From positions 547,736-611,735 of the forward strand of contig NZ_JAJEWQ010000003.1 in assembly GCF_020687805.1 (NCBI RefSeq): a stretch of 64,000 bases of DNA, written 5' to 3'. Numbering within the stretch: the stretch's first letter is position 1; each line of letters begins with the position of its first letter. Below are positions 9,355-18,426 of this stretch, in pieces. Source of the stretch: Planctobacterium marinum. GTDB lineage: Bacteria > Pseudomonadota > Gammaproteobacteria > Enterobacterales > Alteromonadaceae. The translations under genes were made by a program, and so were the position numbers. The notes under the pieces were generated by a model that searched no databases, was not told the DNA's origin, and saw nothing but the letters and a program-made list of their open reading frames with translations.

Positions 9355-10351
9355 TGTCCACTTCCCTCTAAACTGAAACAGACTTAATTGGAGTTTTCTG
9401 CAATAACTAATGCTGGAGACAACAATGAAAAAATCACGTGTTAGCGAGTCACAAATCATCGCGGTGCTTAAAGAATCCGATGCGAGCATGAAATTTGAGG
9501 ATATCTTTCGTAAGCACGGGATAAGCAATGAGACCTATAACAACTGGAAGTCGAAGTATGGTGGTATGGAAGCTTCTGATGTGAAACAACTTTAAGAGCC
9601 TGAAGAAGAGAATGCTAAGCTCAAGAAAATGTATGCTGATGTGAGCCTTGAGAATCATGCGATTAAGGAGTTGTTCGAAAAAAGGGGTGGTGGCAGCAGT
9701 AAAACGCGAGTGTGCCCAATCGTTGATAACGTCTGGATAAAGCATACTCAAAGCCTGTCTATTTGTGGGCATTAGTCGTTCAACTTTTTACCGATAATAA
9801 CGAGACTGGCGCAAAGTTGATGCTGCTGTCATTGATGCAATAATCGCTGAACTGAAAAATCCCCCAGAACTGGCTTCTGGAAGTTTTTCGGGCGCATGCG
9901 ATTTAAAGGCTACCCGTTTAACCATAAGCCTGTTTATCGCGTATACTGTCAGATAGGACTGAATTTTAAAGCGCAGAACCAGGAGAGTACTGCCAAAGCG
10001 CATCACACAGCCATTGGAAGTGTTGGACCAGGTTAATCACCAATGGGCCAGTACTGATTTCGGATCGGGTAACAGACTGGTAGAGCATAATATTAAACTG
10101 CTCTACATTCAGCCAGGAAAGCCTCAATAAAATGGATTTGTAGAGAGGTTTAATGGCTCGTTCCGAAGAGAATTCCTCAACGCTTATCTGTTTGAAAGTA
10201 TCAATTAAGTAAAGAAGATGGTCTGGTTCTGGTGGCTGAATTATAACGAATAAAGAACACATGTAAGTCTTGGTAACCTGCCTCCGGCAGCATACCGAGC
10301 AAATCTGGAAAACTTTAATTTAGAACTGTGTCATTAACGAGGAAGTGGACA
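9355..10351 (+). mobile_element. Degenerate IS3-family insertion sequence (IS407-like)
   Basis: Imperfect terminal inverted repeats are visible: the left end begins TGTCCACTTCC at 9355, and the right end is GGAAGTGGACA, ending at 10351. AAAT occurs immediately outside both ends (9351-9354 and 10352-10355), matching the 4-bp duplication made by the IS407 group. Inside are an orfA with an in-frame stop and orfB pieces spread over several frames, for example MRFKGYPFNHKPVYRVYCQIGLN after a frame change near 9880. At 997 bp it is shorter than a typical 1.2-1.3 kb element, so there are also internal losses. It cannot encode an active transposase. Confidence 0.75.
9425..9595 (+). pseudogene. IS3-family orfA, truncated by a stop codon
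   Basis: The frame starts MKKSRVSESQIIAVLK and contains the helix-turn-helix of IS3 OrfA proteins (FRKHGISNETYNNWKSKYGGM). It ends at a TAA at 9593. Past this stop the same frame continues as EPEEENAKLKKMYADVSLEN, the leucine-zipper region expected in the full OrfA. The stop is therefore a point mutation (probably AAA or GAA to TAA) in a gene that was longer. Reading frames further on (9650-10320) show only broken pieces of the DDE transposase OrfB. Confidence 0.7.
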
Positions 10352-10380
10352 AAATGTCTTCCTGCTCTTCAGAGAGACTT

Positions 10381-10423
10381 CCCAAGCTTATATCTAAAGC
10401 AGATGTTAAGATATAAGCTTGGG
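10381..10423. repeat. Perfect 15-bp inverted repeat with 13-nt loop
   Basis: The arm at 10381-10395 (CCCAAGCTTATATCT) is exactly complementary to 10409-10423. No T-run follows on either strand, so it is not a classical terminator. It lies 30 bp beyond the right end of the IS3 remnant and 130 bp before the methyltransferase gene. It could be a small stable RNA hairpin, a binding site, or part of another element. Confidence 0.7.
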
Positions 10424-10553
10424 TGGACAGTAGTCTTACCGATGAAATTTAATTCAGCACAAATATTTAACTTTATCCGCTATTAATATAATGTACCTCT
10501 TTTATATCAAACTAATAAACTAAATAACTTGAATTTAACCGCTTTCGACTCTT

Positions 10554-11279
10554 ATGAATTCAGAAAATCACCTTGACCTTTTTAGTGAAGCCTATACTAG
10601 CAATTTTGCTTACGACCTTGACAATCAGTTGATGTTACATTGGTACCCCACCAGAATAGCACCGAAATTAAATAGTGGCTCATTACTGGAGTTAGGGCTT
10701 GGACACGGTTACAGTACCAAAGTGTTCTCTAACCTGATAGATGATTACTCTGTTATTGATGGGTCAAGCTCAGTTATACAGCAGTTTAGAACTAAATATC
10801 CAGAGTTGCACAGCGTCAAAATTATCCACAGTTTTTTTGAGGATTTCGAATCAACAGATAAGTTTGACAATATTGTTATGGGATTCGTCCTTGAGCACGT
10901 GAACGATCCGACAGCAATATTAAAACAATTTCAGCGAATGCTATCCGAGAACGGTAAATTATTCATTGCGGTTCCAAACGCCACGTCTCTTCATCGGCAG
11001 TTAGGATTGGGCGCCGGATTAATTGAGGATATGTACCAACTATCAGCGGCGGATTTAGAGTTGGGCCATAAGCGTATTTTCGATGTTAATTCATTAACAG
11101 ATACTATTGTTCAAAGTGGACTAAAAATAAAATCTATGGAAGGAATTTTTTTAAAACCTCTGACAACAGACCAACTATTAAAACTATTGTTACCTAAAGA
11201 AGTGTTAAATTCAATGATGCAATTAGGTGTTGAATATCCAGAACTGTCTAATGCTTTACTGGTTGAATGCACTGTATGA
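10554..11279 (+). CDS. Class I SAM-dependent methyltransferase
   Basis: A 241-residue protein of the Methyltransf_11/23 type. Motif I (LLELGLGHGYS, about residues 44-54) binds S-adenosylmethionine. An acidic residue after the second strand (VIDG) and the motif IV/post-IV region (NIVMGFVLEHV, about 105-115) complete the Rossmann fold. The substrate is unknown; in this setting a sugar or nucleotide-sugar intermediate is likely. It is the first gene of a four-gene plus-strand cassette. Its TGA stop overlaps the next ATG (ATGA), so translation is coupled. An IS remnant and an AT-rich gap lie upstream, with no convincing promoter that I can point to. Confidence 0.8.
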   Translation: MNSENHLDLFSEAYTSNFAYDLDNQLMLHWYPTRIAPKLNSGSLLELGLGHGYSTKVFSNLIDDYSVIDGSSSVIQQFRTKYPELHSVKIIHSFFEDFESTDKFDNIVMGFVLEHVNDPTAILKQFQRMLSENGKLFIAVPNATSLHRQLGLGAGLIEDMYQLSAADLELGHKRIFDVNSLTDTIVQSGLKIKSMEGIFLKPLTTDQLLKLLLPKEVLNSMMQLGVEYPELSNALLVECTV

Positions 11280-12106
11280 GGGTTGTTATAACTGGTCATA
11301 CAGGATTCCTGGGAGCAGAATTATACAATGCATTTGTGCAATCTTTTGATACTTTTGGATTTGCTACTAGTAATGGCTTTTCTCTCACAGACGCCAATAC
11401 TTTAGAAATACTCCCGGATAAATGTGACCTTGTCATTCATTGTGCAGCCAGAATGGATGTAGATGTCAACAATTTTGTTAATAGTATTGACGTTAATGTC
11501 AGAGGTTCTTTGCATATGGCCGAATATGCATTGGACAAAGGGGCAAAGTTAATTCACATCTCATCTATTTTTGCGATAGAGCACAATGATAATCAATACT
11601 ATGATGGTTATGGAGCGTCAAAAAAGATTGCTGAAGATGTGTTACTACAGTACGCGAAACTAACCAAACTAGACCTATTAATTTTACGACTACCACAACT
11701 ATATGACCTTGAAGGTAGAGCAAAGAAATCTCAAGCAATGCTTTATCGGCTCATAGACCAGGTTACCCTGCAACATAAAGCTGTAATTTACGGTGAATTG
11801 GATCCTCAGCGTAACTATTTGTATATCAAAGATATCCAAGAATTGATTTTAGAACTAAGCAGTTCACCACTATCCGGTTGCTACAATTGCCCTCACCCTA
11901 ATTCAGTGAGCGCCACAAAATTAGTTAGGCGCATAGCTAAGGTACATAAAATAGAAGTTCCCATTGAGTTTTTGCAGCACAAAGAAAACCTGAAAACCAT
12001 TCACGTTCCAACCACAAATTTAATTTGGGAACATGTTCGTAGTCTCCCCAAAAATAATATTCTTGATGATATGTCTATTATAATTGGGCGTTATCGTGAA
12101 AAATAA
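11276..12106 (+). CDS. NAD(P)-dependent epimerase/dehydratase (extended SDR)
   Basis: The N-terminal dinucleotide site VVITGHTGFLG (GxxGxxG) is followed by the typical VIHCAARMDVD. The catalytic Tyr and Lys are in YDGYGASKKIAED (YxxxK), with Ser in HISSIFA. Extended SDRs of this type reduce, epimerise or dehydrate nucleotide sugars in the cytoplasm. The start at 11276 gives MRVVITG and a 4-nt overlap with the methyltransferase. An ATG 9 nt earlier would add only three residues. It overlaps the next gene by 11 nt if that gene starts at the GTG at 12096. The sugar substrate cannot be told from sequence. Confidence 0.8.
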   Translation: MRVVITGHTGFLGAELYNAFVQSFDTFGFATSNGFSLTDANTLEILPDKCDLVIHCAARMDVDVNNFVNSIDVNVRGSLHMAEYALDKGAKLIHISSIFAIEHNDNQYYDGYGASKKIAEDVLLQYAKLTKLDLLILRLPQLYDLEGRAKKSQAMLYRLIDQVTLQHKAVIYGELDPQRNYLYIKDIQELILELSSSPLSGCYNCPHPNSVSATKLVRRIAKVHKIEVPIEFLQHKENLKTIHVPTTNLIWEHVRSLPKNNILDDMSIIIGRYREK

Positions 12107-13085
12107 GTGTACAGTATTGGTTACTGGAGTCGGTGCAATAATTGGCTATGGAATTGTTAAGTCACTTAGGGCGAGCCTATATCAGTGCTATATTGTCGGT
12201 ATAGACATTTATAGCGATGCCGTCGGCAAAGTCTGGTGTGATAGCTTTGTAGCAGGTGTTAAAGCCGATTCAAAAGATTTTCAGGATCATATCCAAAGAG
12301 TGGTTAAACAATACAGTATTGACCTAATCATACCTGGTATTGAACAAGATCTTCAGGCACTGGCTATAATACGGGATACGTTATCAGAACTGGGAGTCGT
12401 CGTAGCGCTTAACAGTTCCTACTGTTTAAACACATTTGGCAGTAAGCTGAATACCAGGCAGTTTTTGCTCGATAACTGTTTACCCGTACTTGAAACGCTG
12501 AGCGCCAAAAATGCGAACTCGATTGAAGTATCAAAGTCCCTGGGATACCCCTGCATAGCTAAATTAGACAAATCAACGGCAGGAAAGGGACAGCGAATAA
12601 TTCATGATGAAACGGATCTAGCCCCCTTTTTAGGCCAAAGTGAGTATCTACTGCAACGATATGTAAACAGCAGTATTGTAAAGGAGTTTACGGCATCAGC
12701 ATTCGGATTAGGTAACGGTGATTTCGTTAATTTAATTACTCTTGAGCGCACCTTGGGCTCTGACGGTGCGACGCATAAAGCGAAAGTAACCAGCAATGAA
12801 CCATTTATTCAACAAATTAGAATAATCTGTAATAATAGTAGACCTGTTGGACCGACAAACTTTCAATTTATTTACGATGATAGTCAAAATGAGTACTTCC
12901 TCCTCGAGATAAACCCCAGAATCTCTTCAAGTTCATCATTAAGGACTGCGTTCGGAGTTAATGAAGCACAAATGTGTATCGACTACTATTTACATAAATG
13001 CATTCCTGAGACCTCAGTAATCAGGTCGGGAAAAGCACAAAGATATATAGCGGATAACGTTGAGTATGATAGCTCTGATTTCTGA
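12096..13085 (+). CDS. ATP-grasp ligase, carbamoyl-phosphate-synthase-like
   Basis: The N-terminal pre-ATP-grasp Rossmann part is KCTVLVTGVGAIIGYGIVKSLR. The ATP-grasp core includes YPCIAKLDKSTAGKG (phosphate-binding loop) and YLLQRYVNS. The metal-binding end of the fold is FLLEINPRISSSSS, with the conserved Glu and Asn. Enzymes of this group join a carboxylate to an amine or other nucleophile at the cost of ATP. Those in polysaccharide loci are often of unknown substrate and may attach amino acids to sugars (inference). I chose the GTG at 12096 (MKNKCTVLV); a TTG at 12084 is possible. It overlaps the phosphoesterase gene by about 20 nt. Confidence 0.75.
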   Translation: MKNKCTVLVTGVGAIIGYGIVKSLRASLYQCYIVGIDIYSDAVGKVWCDSFVAGVKADSKDFQDHIQRVVKQYSIDLIIPGIEQDLQALAIIRDTLSELGVVVALNSSYCLNTFGSKLNTRQFLLDNCLPVLETLSAKNANSIEVSKSLGYPCIAKLDKSTAGKGQRIIHDETDLAPFLGQSEYLLQRYVNSSIVKEFTASAFGLGNGDFVNLITLERTLGSDGATHKAKVTSNEPFIQQIRIICNNSRPVGPTNFQFIYDDSQNEYFLLEINPRISSSSSLRTAFGVNEAQMCIDYYLHKCIPETSVIRSGKAQRYIADNVEYDSSDF

Positions 13086-13758
13086 TGTCCATGGTAATTT
13101 ACCAGCACTAGAGGCTGTTCTGGAAGATATACAACGTTATCCGGTGAAAGAAATCATTTCACTTGGCGATGTTGTTGGATACTACCCCATGATAAATGAG
13201 TGTATTGAACTATTGCGTGCGCAAAACGTTTCCAATGTAATGGGCAATCACGACTATTATTTAATTCACAATGAAAGCTGTAAACGATCAAAGACCGTTG
13301 ATCAATTGATCAGCTTTCAAAGCGAGCTTATTAAGAACGAAAACTTATCTTGGCTAAGTCAGAGTCCACTGAAAATTGAACGTGAGAATAGCTCCTTTGT
13401 TCACGGTGGGTGGAAGCGAGGCTTCGAAGAATACCTATACCGCGTAGATCATGCATATTTTGAAAAGTTCGATTATCGCTATTTTTTTGCCGGACACACC
13501 CATGTTCAGTGTCTTTACCAATTTGAAAATGGTCAAACCTTCTGTAACCCTGGCTCAGTTGGTCAACCTAGAGACGGTAATCCTTGTAGCGCTTGGGCAC
13601 TATTTGATAATGAAAAAATAACTCTACGACGAGTTCCGTACGACATTACTCCAGTGAAAAAAAGTATGGCTGCATTGGGCTTCGATGATAAACTTACAAA
13701 ACACCTTCATATTGGTGGCAGGATTAATGGCAGCATTGATAAAATCACAGTGACTTAG
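13066..13758 (+). CDS. Metallophosphoesterase, YfcE/calcineurin-like
   Basis: All metal-ligand motifs of the family are present in order: SDVHGN near the N terminus, SLGDVVGY, VMGNHDYY, an isolated HGG, and FFAGHTHVQ. At about 230 residues it fits small cytoplasmic phosphodiesterases of the YfcE/MJ0936 type. The start at 13066 (MIALISDVHG) is preferred over an upstream TTG at 13060. It overlaps the ATP-grasp gene in another frame, so the four genes from 10554 are probably one translationally coupled operon. A phosphoesterase in such a cassette could remove a phosphate or nucleotide group from the product of the preceding enzymes (inference). It converges on the GT2 gene with only 7 nt between the stops. 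Confidence 0.8.
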   Translation: MIALISDVHGNLPALEAVLEDIQRYPVKEIISLGDVVGYYPMINECIELLRAQNVSNVMGNHDYYLIHNESCKRSKTVDQLISFQSELIKNENLSWLSQSPLKIERENSSFVHGGWKRGFEEYLYRVDHAYFEKFDYRYFFAGHTHVQCLYQFENGQTFCNPGSVGQPRDGNPCSAWALFDNEKITLRRVPYDITPVKKSMAALGFDDKLTKHLHIGGRINGSIDKITVT

Positions 13759-13765
13759 TCAATAA

Positions 13766-14695
13766 TCATTTACTATAAATATTACGAACAATGTAGTTTG
13801 GCCTCAGTTTGACTTCGCTATAAACTTTAGACAAATAAATACCGATTATTCCTTGACTACATAAAAGCACTCCGCCAATAAACCAAATAGACACCATCAG
13901 CGATGTCCATCCGGCTTCTATTGCATCTCCAAAAAATATCTTGCTAGACACTAAATAAAGGCCAAACACAAAAGCGGAAAAAGCCATTATAAATCCACTG
14001 TAAAAACTAATATGCAGTGGTACTGAGGAAAATGAAGTAATCCCCCGGCTCATAAGTCCTAATTTATGTCGCAGTGTATAAGTCGACTGCTCATTACTAT
14101 TTTTATTTACTCTTAAAACGCGCTGTGTAAATCCAGTTATATGAAATATACCTGCGAGGAATAGCTCGTTTTCTTGATGCAACAGCAACGCATCAACATA
14201 TCTCCTACTCATCAATCGAACTGTAAGTGGGCTTTCTTCCATGTTAATGCCAGACAAACGATTAAATAATTTATAGAATAGCGATCCTGTAGAGCGCTCT
14301 ATCAATCCGCCTTTTCGATTTTGCTGTACGCCATAAATAGAGTCTATTTGCTCTTCTTTTTCCAAGAAAGCTTGATAAAAATCCGTTAGCAGTTCCGGAG
14401 GTTCTTCAAGATCGGCATCAATAAGAAAAATTAACTCACCGCTAGCATGAGCCAAACCTGCCTGTATCGCTTTGTGATGACCAAAATTGCGACTCAAATC
14501 AATAACTCGAACGCGAGAATCTGTTTGGTGCAAATCAATAGCAAGCTTCAACGTGTTGTCAGGTGAGCCGTCATTTACAAAAACGAGCTCAAAATCATCA
14601 GTTATTTTTTTAGCTGAATCTGTAATTCGCCGATAAAACTCTAATAAAAAGTGCTCGGAATAATAAAGTGTTGTAACTATGGACAGCTTTGCCAT
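13766..14695 (-). CDS. Family 2 glycosyltransferase, GtrB/ArnC-like, membrane-anchored
   Basis: A 309-residue protein. The GT-A domain starts LSIVTTLYYSEHFL and shows VFVNDGSPDNT and the DxD-type metal site FLIDADLEEPPELL. SRNFGHHKAIQAGL matches the dolichol/undecaprenyl-phosphate sugar transferase group. Two transmembrane helices near residues 235-290 are as expected for GtrB/ArnC proteins. The likely reaction is transfer of a sugar from a nucleotide to undecaprenyl phosphate at the inner face of the membrane. No flippase (GtrA-like) gene is next to it. It is transcribed away from the WbqC gene end, with a 213-nt gap between them that shows no obvious feature. Confidence 0.85.
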   Translation of the reverse strand: MAKLSIVTTLYYSEHFLLEFYRRITDSAKKITDDFELVFVNDGSPDNTLKLAIDLHQTDSRVRVIDLSRNFGHHKAIQAGLAHASGELIFLIDADLEEPPELLTDFYQAFLEKEEQIDSIYGVQQNRKGGLIERSTGSLFYKLFNRLSGINMEESPLTVRLMSRRYVDALLLHQENELFLAGIFHITGFTQRVLRVNKNSNEQSTYTLRHKLGLMSRGITSFSSVPLHISFYSGFIMAFSAFVFGLYLVSSKIFFGDAIEAGWTSLMVSIWFIGGVLLCSQGIIGIYLSKVYSEVKLRPNYIVRNIYSK

Positions 14696-14908
14696 TGGGT
14701 TAGAGGCTCCATTAAGTTAAAAAACAGCCAAAAGGGTTACGTGTTCTAAATCGCAAAATAGCGCTTATATGCAACCCTCAATTAGTTTTTACATAAGTTG
14801 AGTAGCACCTAAAGAAAATAGTATGCGTTTTCTGTAAACGTTATCCGGGGGACAATTTCATTAGTAATGTAAAGCAATTTGCGCTTCTTTAAAATCAGAT
14901 TAACGCAT

Positions 14909-15601
14909 CTATTTTGTGTGGCGGAGAAATTCCCTTGCGTTAGAACCGCAATGAAATAGCAAATCAAGAATAGTTACTTGATGTTGGAACTCTCCGTGTA
15001 ATTGAGGATAAAGGGGATAATTAGAATAATCCATCCACTGAACTTCCACGCCTGCTCGTTGAAACATGGAAACATCAAGGTAGTCTTTCGCAGCAGGTCC
15101 GCTCAAATAAACCTGACCTCCATTAGCTTTAACTATTTCCAATAGTCGTTGACTACTCCCTAAATTATTTGAAAAACGCCCACTGTCAGTAAGCTTAGTT
15201 TCGATCGAAAGAAACTCCCGAGCTATAGTCTTCGTTAGATATTGATTCAAATCAGATAAATTTCGCCATGATTTTTCGAAGTAGACGGTTTTCAAAAACT
15301 CAACGTAACGTCCAAAATAGGGGGCTTTTGAATAAGCGTGATAGATACTATTAAAGTGCTTTTTTTGCCACTGTTTATCACTAATTTCTACCTCACAAAT
15401 CAATCGGCTCACATTACTCCCACAAGGCACTGTTAACCATTGCATTCCATTGCTAGTCTTTATCTTGTTGCGATTTCGCCAATCTCTGTTGGTATACTGA
15501 ACGTTATCCATGAATACAAAGACATCCGAGGCAGCAATGATATCAAAGTATCCCTTCCATGGCAGATAATTAGATTGTACGATCGATACAACCGTTTTCA
15601 T
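14909..15601 (-). CDS. WbqC family protein
   Basis: A 230-residue protein that begins VVSIVQSNYLPWKGYFD, the signature of WbqC proteins, followed by FMDNVQYTNRDWRNRN, another conserved stretch. WbqC proteins occur in O-antigen loci and are often next to aminotransferases and sugar-modifying enzymes. Their exact reaction is not well established, and transfer of an acyl or aminoacyl group has been suggested. No signal peptide or membrane helix is visible, so it should be cytoplasmic. The closest genes are the GT2 downstream and, on the other strand, the ATP-grasp cassette that could supply its substrate (inference). Confidence 0.8.
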   Translation of the reverse strand: MKTVVSIVQSNYLPWKGYFDIIAASDVFVFMDNVQYTNRDWRNRNKIKTSNGMQWLTVPCGSNVSRLICEVEISDKQWQKKHFNSIYHAYSKAPYFGRYVEFLKTVYFEKSWRNLSDLNQYLTKTIAREFLSIETKLTDSGRFSNNLGSSQRLLEIVKANGGQVYLSGPAAKDYLDVSMFQRAGVEVQWMDYSNYPLYPQLHGEFQHQVTILDLLFHCGSNAREFLRHTK

Positions 15602-16234
15602 AATATGACCTTCTACACAGCTTAAAATGCGAACTGAAAAAAATTAACTATAAACTTACAATACCAGCTCGTGTTTCGATCCTCATCCCACCCTGACCAT
15701 TTTTTGACCTTCGCCCTACACCATCTACTATTATCTGAGATAAGGTTTTTAACTGATTAAATGCAATTTCAATGATAGCTTTGCAATATTACAATCTTCA
15801 TCAATTTCACAGGCGTTAAATAATTGTATCACCTTCTATTGTGTAGGGTAATGAACGCAAGTAAGTGGATGGTTAAATCAACAATCTGTAACCGACAACA
15901 GTTCTAAACCATAAAAGCAATGCATTAATATATAAAACATGAAACAGGCAACCGCTCTCTACCCCCATACTACACTCATATAGGCATTATGGTTGCCAAG
16001 CTAACTTTCACTATAAGAACGGCTACCAGACAAAAAACCGATTTATTACTATCAGGAGCAGCTTAACGTTGACATAAAAAAAGCATCACTACCAAAATAA
16101 CCAAACACGACACTTTGCCCCTTTGTAAAACTTAAAGTAGTTGAATAGATTAAGACCCGGTAAAGTCATTGCTGACAATATCAACACATCATATTAAATA
16201 ACGAATTTCCAGATACTCATGATGGATATTGATA
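15602..16234. other. Non-coding gap between the WbqC and 4,6-dehydratase genes
   Basis: These 633 bp contain no coding frame that looks like a protein. They are AT-rich, with a TTGACATAA at 16069. I found no terminator hairpin, JUMPstart/ops element or IS end. The region must hold the promoter of the WbqC gene, near its right-hand start at 15601. Confidence 0.5.
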
Positions 16235-18172
16235 TTAATGATGGATCGTATTACAACCTACTTTTAAATGGTTTGGAACTTGTGTTAAACCTTTTCGCAT
16301 ATAGAATATATCTACTATTTCGGATACAGGGCTATATCCCAGTTGAGCCGTCATTAACACCTCTCGTAAGGTCGCCATATCACCACAATTCAAAAGTTCC
16401 TGAATCTGCACCAACAAATCATCCAATTTTTTCTGTGACAACTTTACTTCTTTGGCTTTCATAATCCTAGAGTGTGAAGTCGTTTCTACTGCGTTGCCAA
16501 TAAGTAATTCTTCGAAGAGCTTTTCACCGGGCCGTAAGCCGGAATATGTTATTTCAATATCACCATCAGGATTAGAATCGGATTTAACATCGAGGCCCAT
16601 TAAATTGATCATGTTTTCTGCCAAGTCTCTTATCTTTACCGGCTCCCCCATATCCAACACAAATACTTCTCCTCCGGTAGCCATAGCACCAGCCTGTATA
16701 ACAAGAGAGGCAGCTTCAGGGATTGTCATAAAATAACGAGTTATTTCTGGATGGGTAACTGTAACCGGTCCGCCCAGGTTAATTTGTCTTTTGAACAGTG
16801 GAACCACTGATCCCGATGAGCCTAATACATTTCCAAACCTCACCATCGAAAAAACTGTCGTGTTGGAACTTTCTGCTAGCGTTTGCACGACCAGCTCAGC
16901 GAGCCGTTTGGAAGCCCCCATAATATTAGTCGGCCGAACAGCTTTATCTGTAGAAACAAGCACAAAGTGACCAATATTGTGCTTTTTCGCCAATTCTGCC
17001 ACGTTTCTCGTCCCGATTACATTATTAACTAAACCGGCCTTTGTATTTTTTTCAACTAATGGAACATGTTTGTAAGCTGCTGCATGATAAACTGTATTGA
17101 CCTTGTATACTTGGAACAGTTCCTCTAGTAATACTGTGTCCAGTACCGAACCTAATATTGGGATAAGATTGATCCCCGGGAACTTGTTCGTTATTTCATG
17201 CTCTACCGCATACAAATTATACTCCGCAACATCTAATAGAATTAAAGACTTAGGCTGTAATGCAGCAATTTGGCGACAAAGTTCAGAGCCTATAGAACCT
17301 CCGGCTCCTGTAACAATTACGTTATTATCAGAAATACACTTTTCCAATAATTCTGATTGAACTGGCACAGCCTCTCTTCCTAGCAAGTCGTTTATTTCAA
17401 CCTCCCTTAGGCTAGCGTAATTGTATTTACCACTGACCAAGTCTGCACTACCCGGTATCGTTAACAGCTTTATCTTTAAAGACTCGACAGACTTTATGAT
17501 TGACTTTCTTTGAGTCATTGTTGCACTTGGAATAGCTAGCAACACTTTTTTAACGTGATGAGTCTTTACCAACCCACTTAACATCTCCGGCGAATGCACT
17601 TTTACACCGGCAACTTCTGATGACTGCAAATATTTGGAATGATCAACAAAAGCTATCGGAAGATACTCTCCGCCATGCTGTAAAGATAAACATAATTGCC
17701 TGCCAGCAGAACCTGCACCATAAATAATGACTTTTTCCTTCTGCTGTTTCCCGCGCGAATTAATTAGGCCTCTAACGAATAAACGACTACCCGCTGTAAG
17801 TATTAAAATCAATGCAAGATAAATAAATGGGACCGAACGAGGCATTTCAGCTTTGAGCAAATAACTGGTGACGAGTAGTATAGTCGCTGAAAAGATGGCG
17901 CTCATCGCCAAGTTAGTTAATACCTTCACGTCTAGGTATCTAATTACGGCTCGATAGAGCCCAAGGTTTATCCAGACCCCCAGTGACAATAGGCTGGTAA
18001 CAAACAGAACTATAAAATGCTCATTGGAAATCCAACGTTCCAAGGCCCCTTCGCCAACACGAACATAAAATGCTAAAAAATATGCGATACTGATGAACGC
18101 TACATCAACTGTTAATGTAACAAGCCGCTTCCAGACTCTTGGTATCTCAAAAAATTTAAAAAACAGATTCAT
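16235..18172 (-). CDS. Membrane-bound UDP-GlcNAc 4,6-dehydratase (PglF/WbpM/CapD family)
   Basis: A 645-residue protein. Residues 1-130 hold about four transmembrane helices. A first Rossmann-like CoA-binding domain follows (YGAGSAGRQ at about 151), then the catalytic SDR domain (TGAGGSIGSE at about 288, STDKAVRP at about 407, GASKRLAE at about 420). The usual Tyr of YxxxK is replaced by Met (NIMGASK), as is normal in this family. Such enzymes convert UDP-GlcNAc to UDP-2-acetamido-2,6-dideoxy-4-hexulose, the first step to bacillosamine, QuiNAc, FucNAc and legionaminic acid. It could feed the aminotransferase at 28366 or the reductase-like gene at 34907. The long N-terminal half groups it with PglF/WbpM rather than the short FlaA1/PseB form. 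Confidence 0.88.
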   Translation of the reverse strand: MNLFFKFFEIPRVWKRLVTLTVDVAFISIAYFLAFYVRVGEGALERWISNEHFIVLFVTSLLSLGVWINLGLYRAVIRYLDVKVLTNLAMSAIFSATILLVTSYLLKAEMPRSVPFIYLALILILTAGSRLFVRGLINSRGKQQKEKVIIYGAGSAGRQLCLSLQHGGEYLPIAFVDHSKYLQSSEVAGVKVHSPEMLSGLVKTHHVKKVLLAIPSATMTQRKSIIKSVESLKIKLLTIPGSADLVSGKYNYASLREVEINDLLGREAVPVQSELLEKCISDNNVIVTGAGGSIGSELCRQIAALQPKSLILLDVAEYNLYAVEHEITNKFPGINLIPILGSVLDTVLLEELFQVYKVNTVYHAAAYKHVPLVEKNTKAGLVNNVIGTRNVAELAKKHNIGHFVLVSTDKAVRPTNIMGASKRLAELVVQTLAESSNTTVFSMVRFGNVLGSSGSVVPLFKRQINLGGPVTVTHPEITRYFMTIPEAASLVIQAGAMATGGEVFVLDMGEPVKIRDLAENMINLMGLDVKSDSNPDGDIEITYSGLRPGEKLFEELLIGNAVETTSHSRIMKAKEVKLSQKKLDDLLVQIQELLNCGDMATLREVLMTAQLGYSPVSEIVDIFYMRKGLTQVPNHLKVGCNTIHH

Positions 18173-18426
18173 GAAGAGTTTTCACAGTAAAAATAAAAAA
18201 GTCATAACAGTTACAGCATATGAGCACACACTAATATCGGTTTAGATTATGCTGGAATCGGTTACTCTGATTGTAATATCGAGCATAGCAGAATCACCCA
18301 AGCTCTTCGATTATATCTTATTAACCAAACAAGAAACAAACAATTGAATATCTGTTTTCCACACTTTACACCGAGATTTGTTGATCGAAATAGTAATGTT
18401 GTCCTCAATAATTAAAAGCCAAGCGA

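Noticed and set aside
9449-10262. Minus-strand frames over the IS3 remnant
   Set aside because: They are antisense to recognisable transposase fragments and have no protein-like features.
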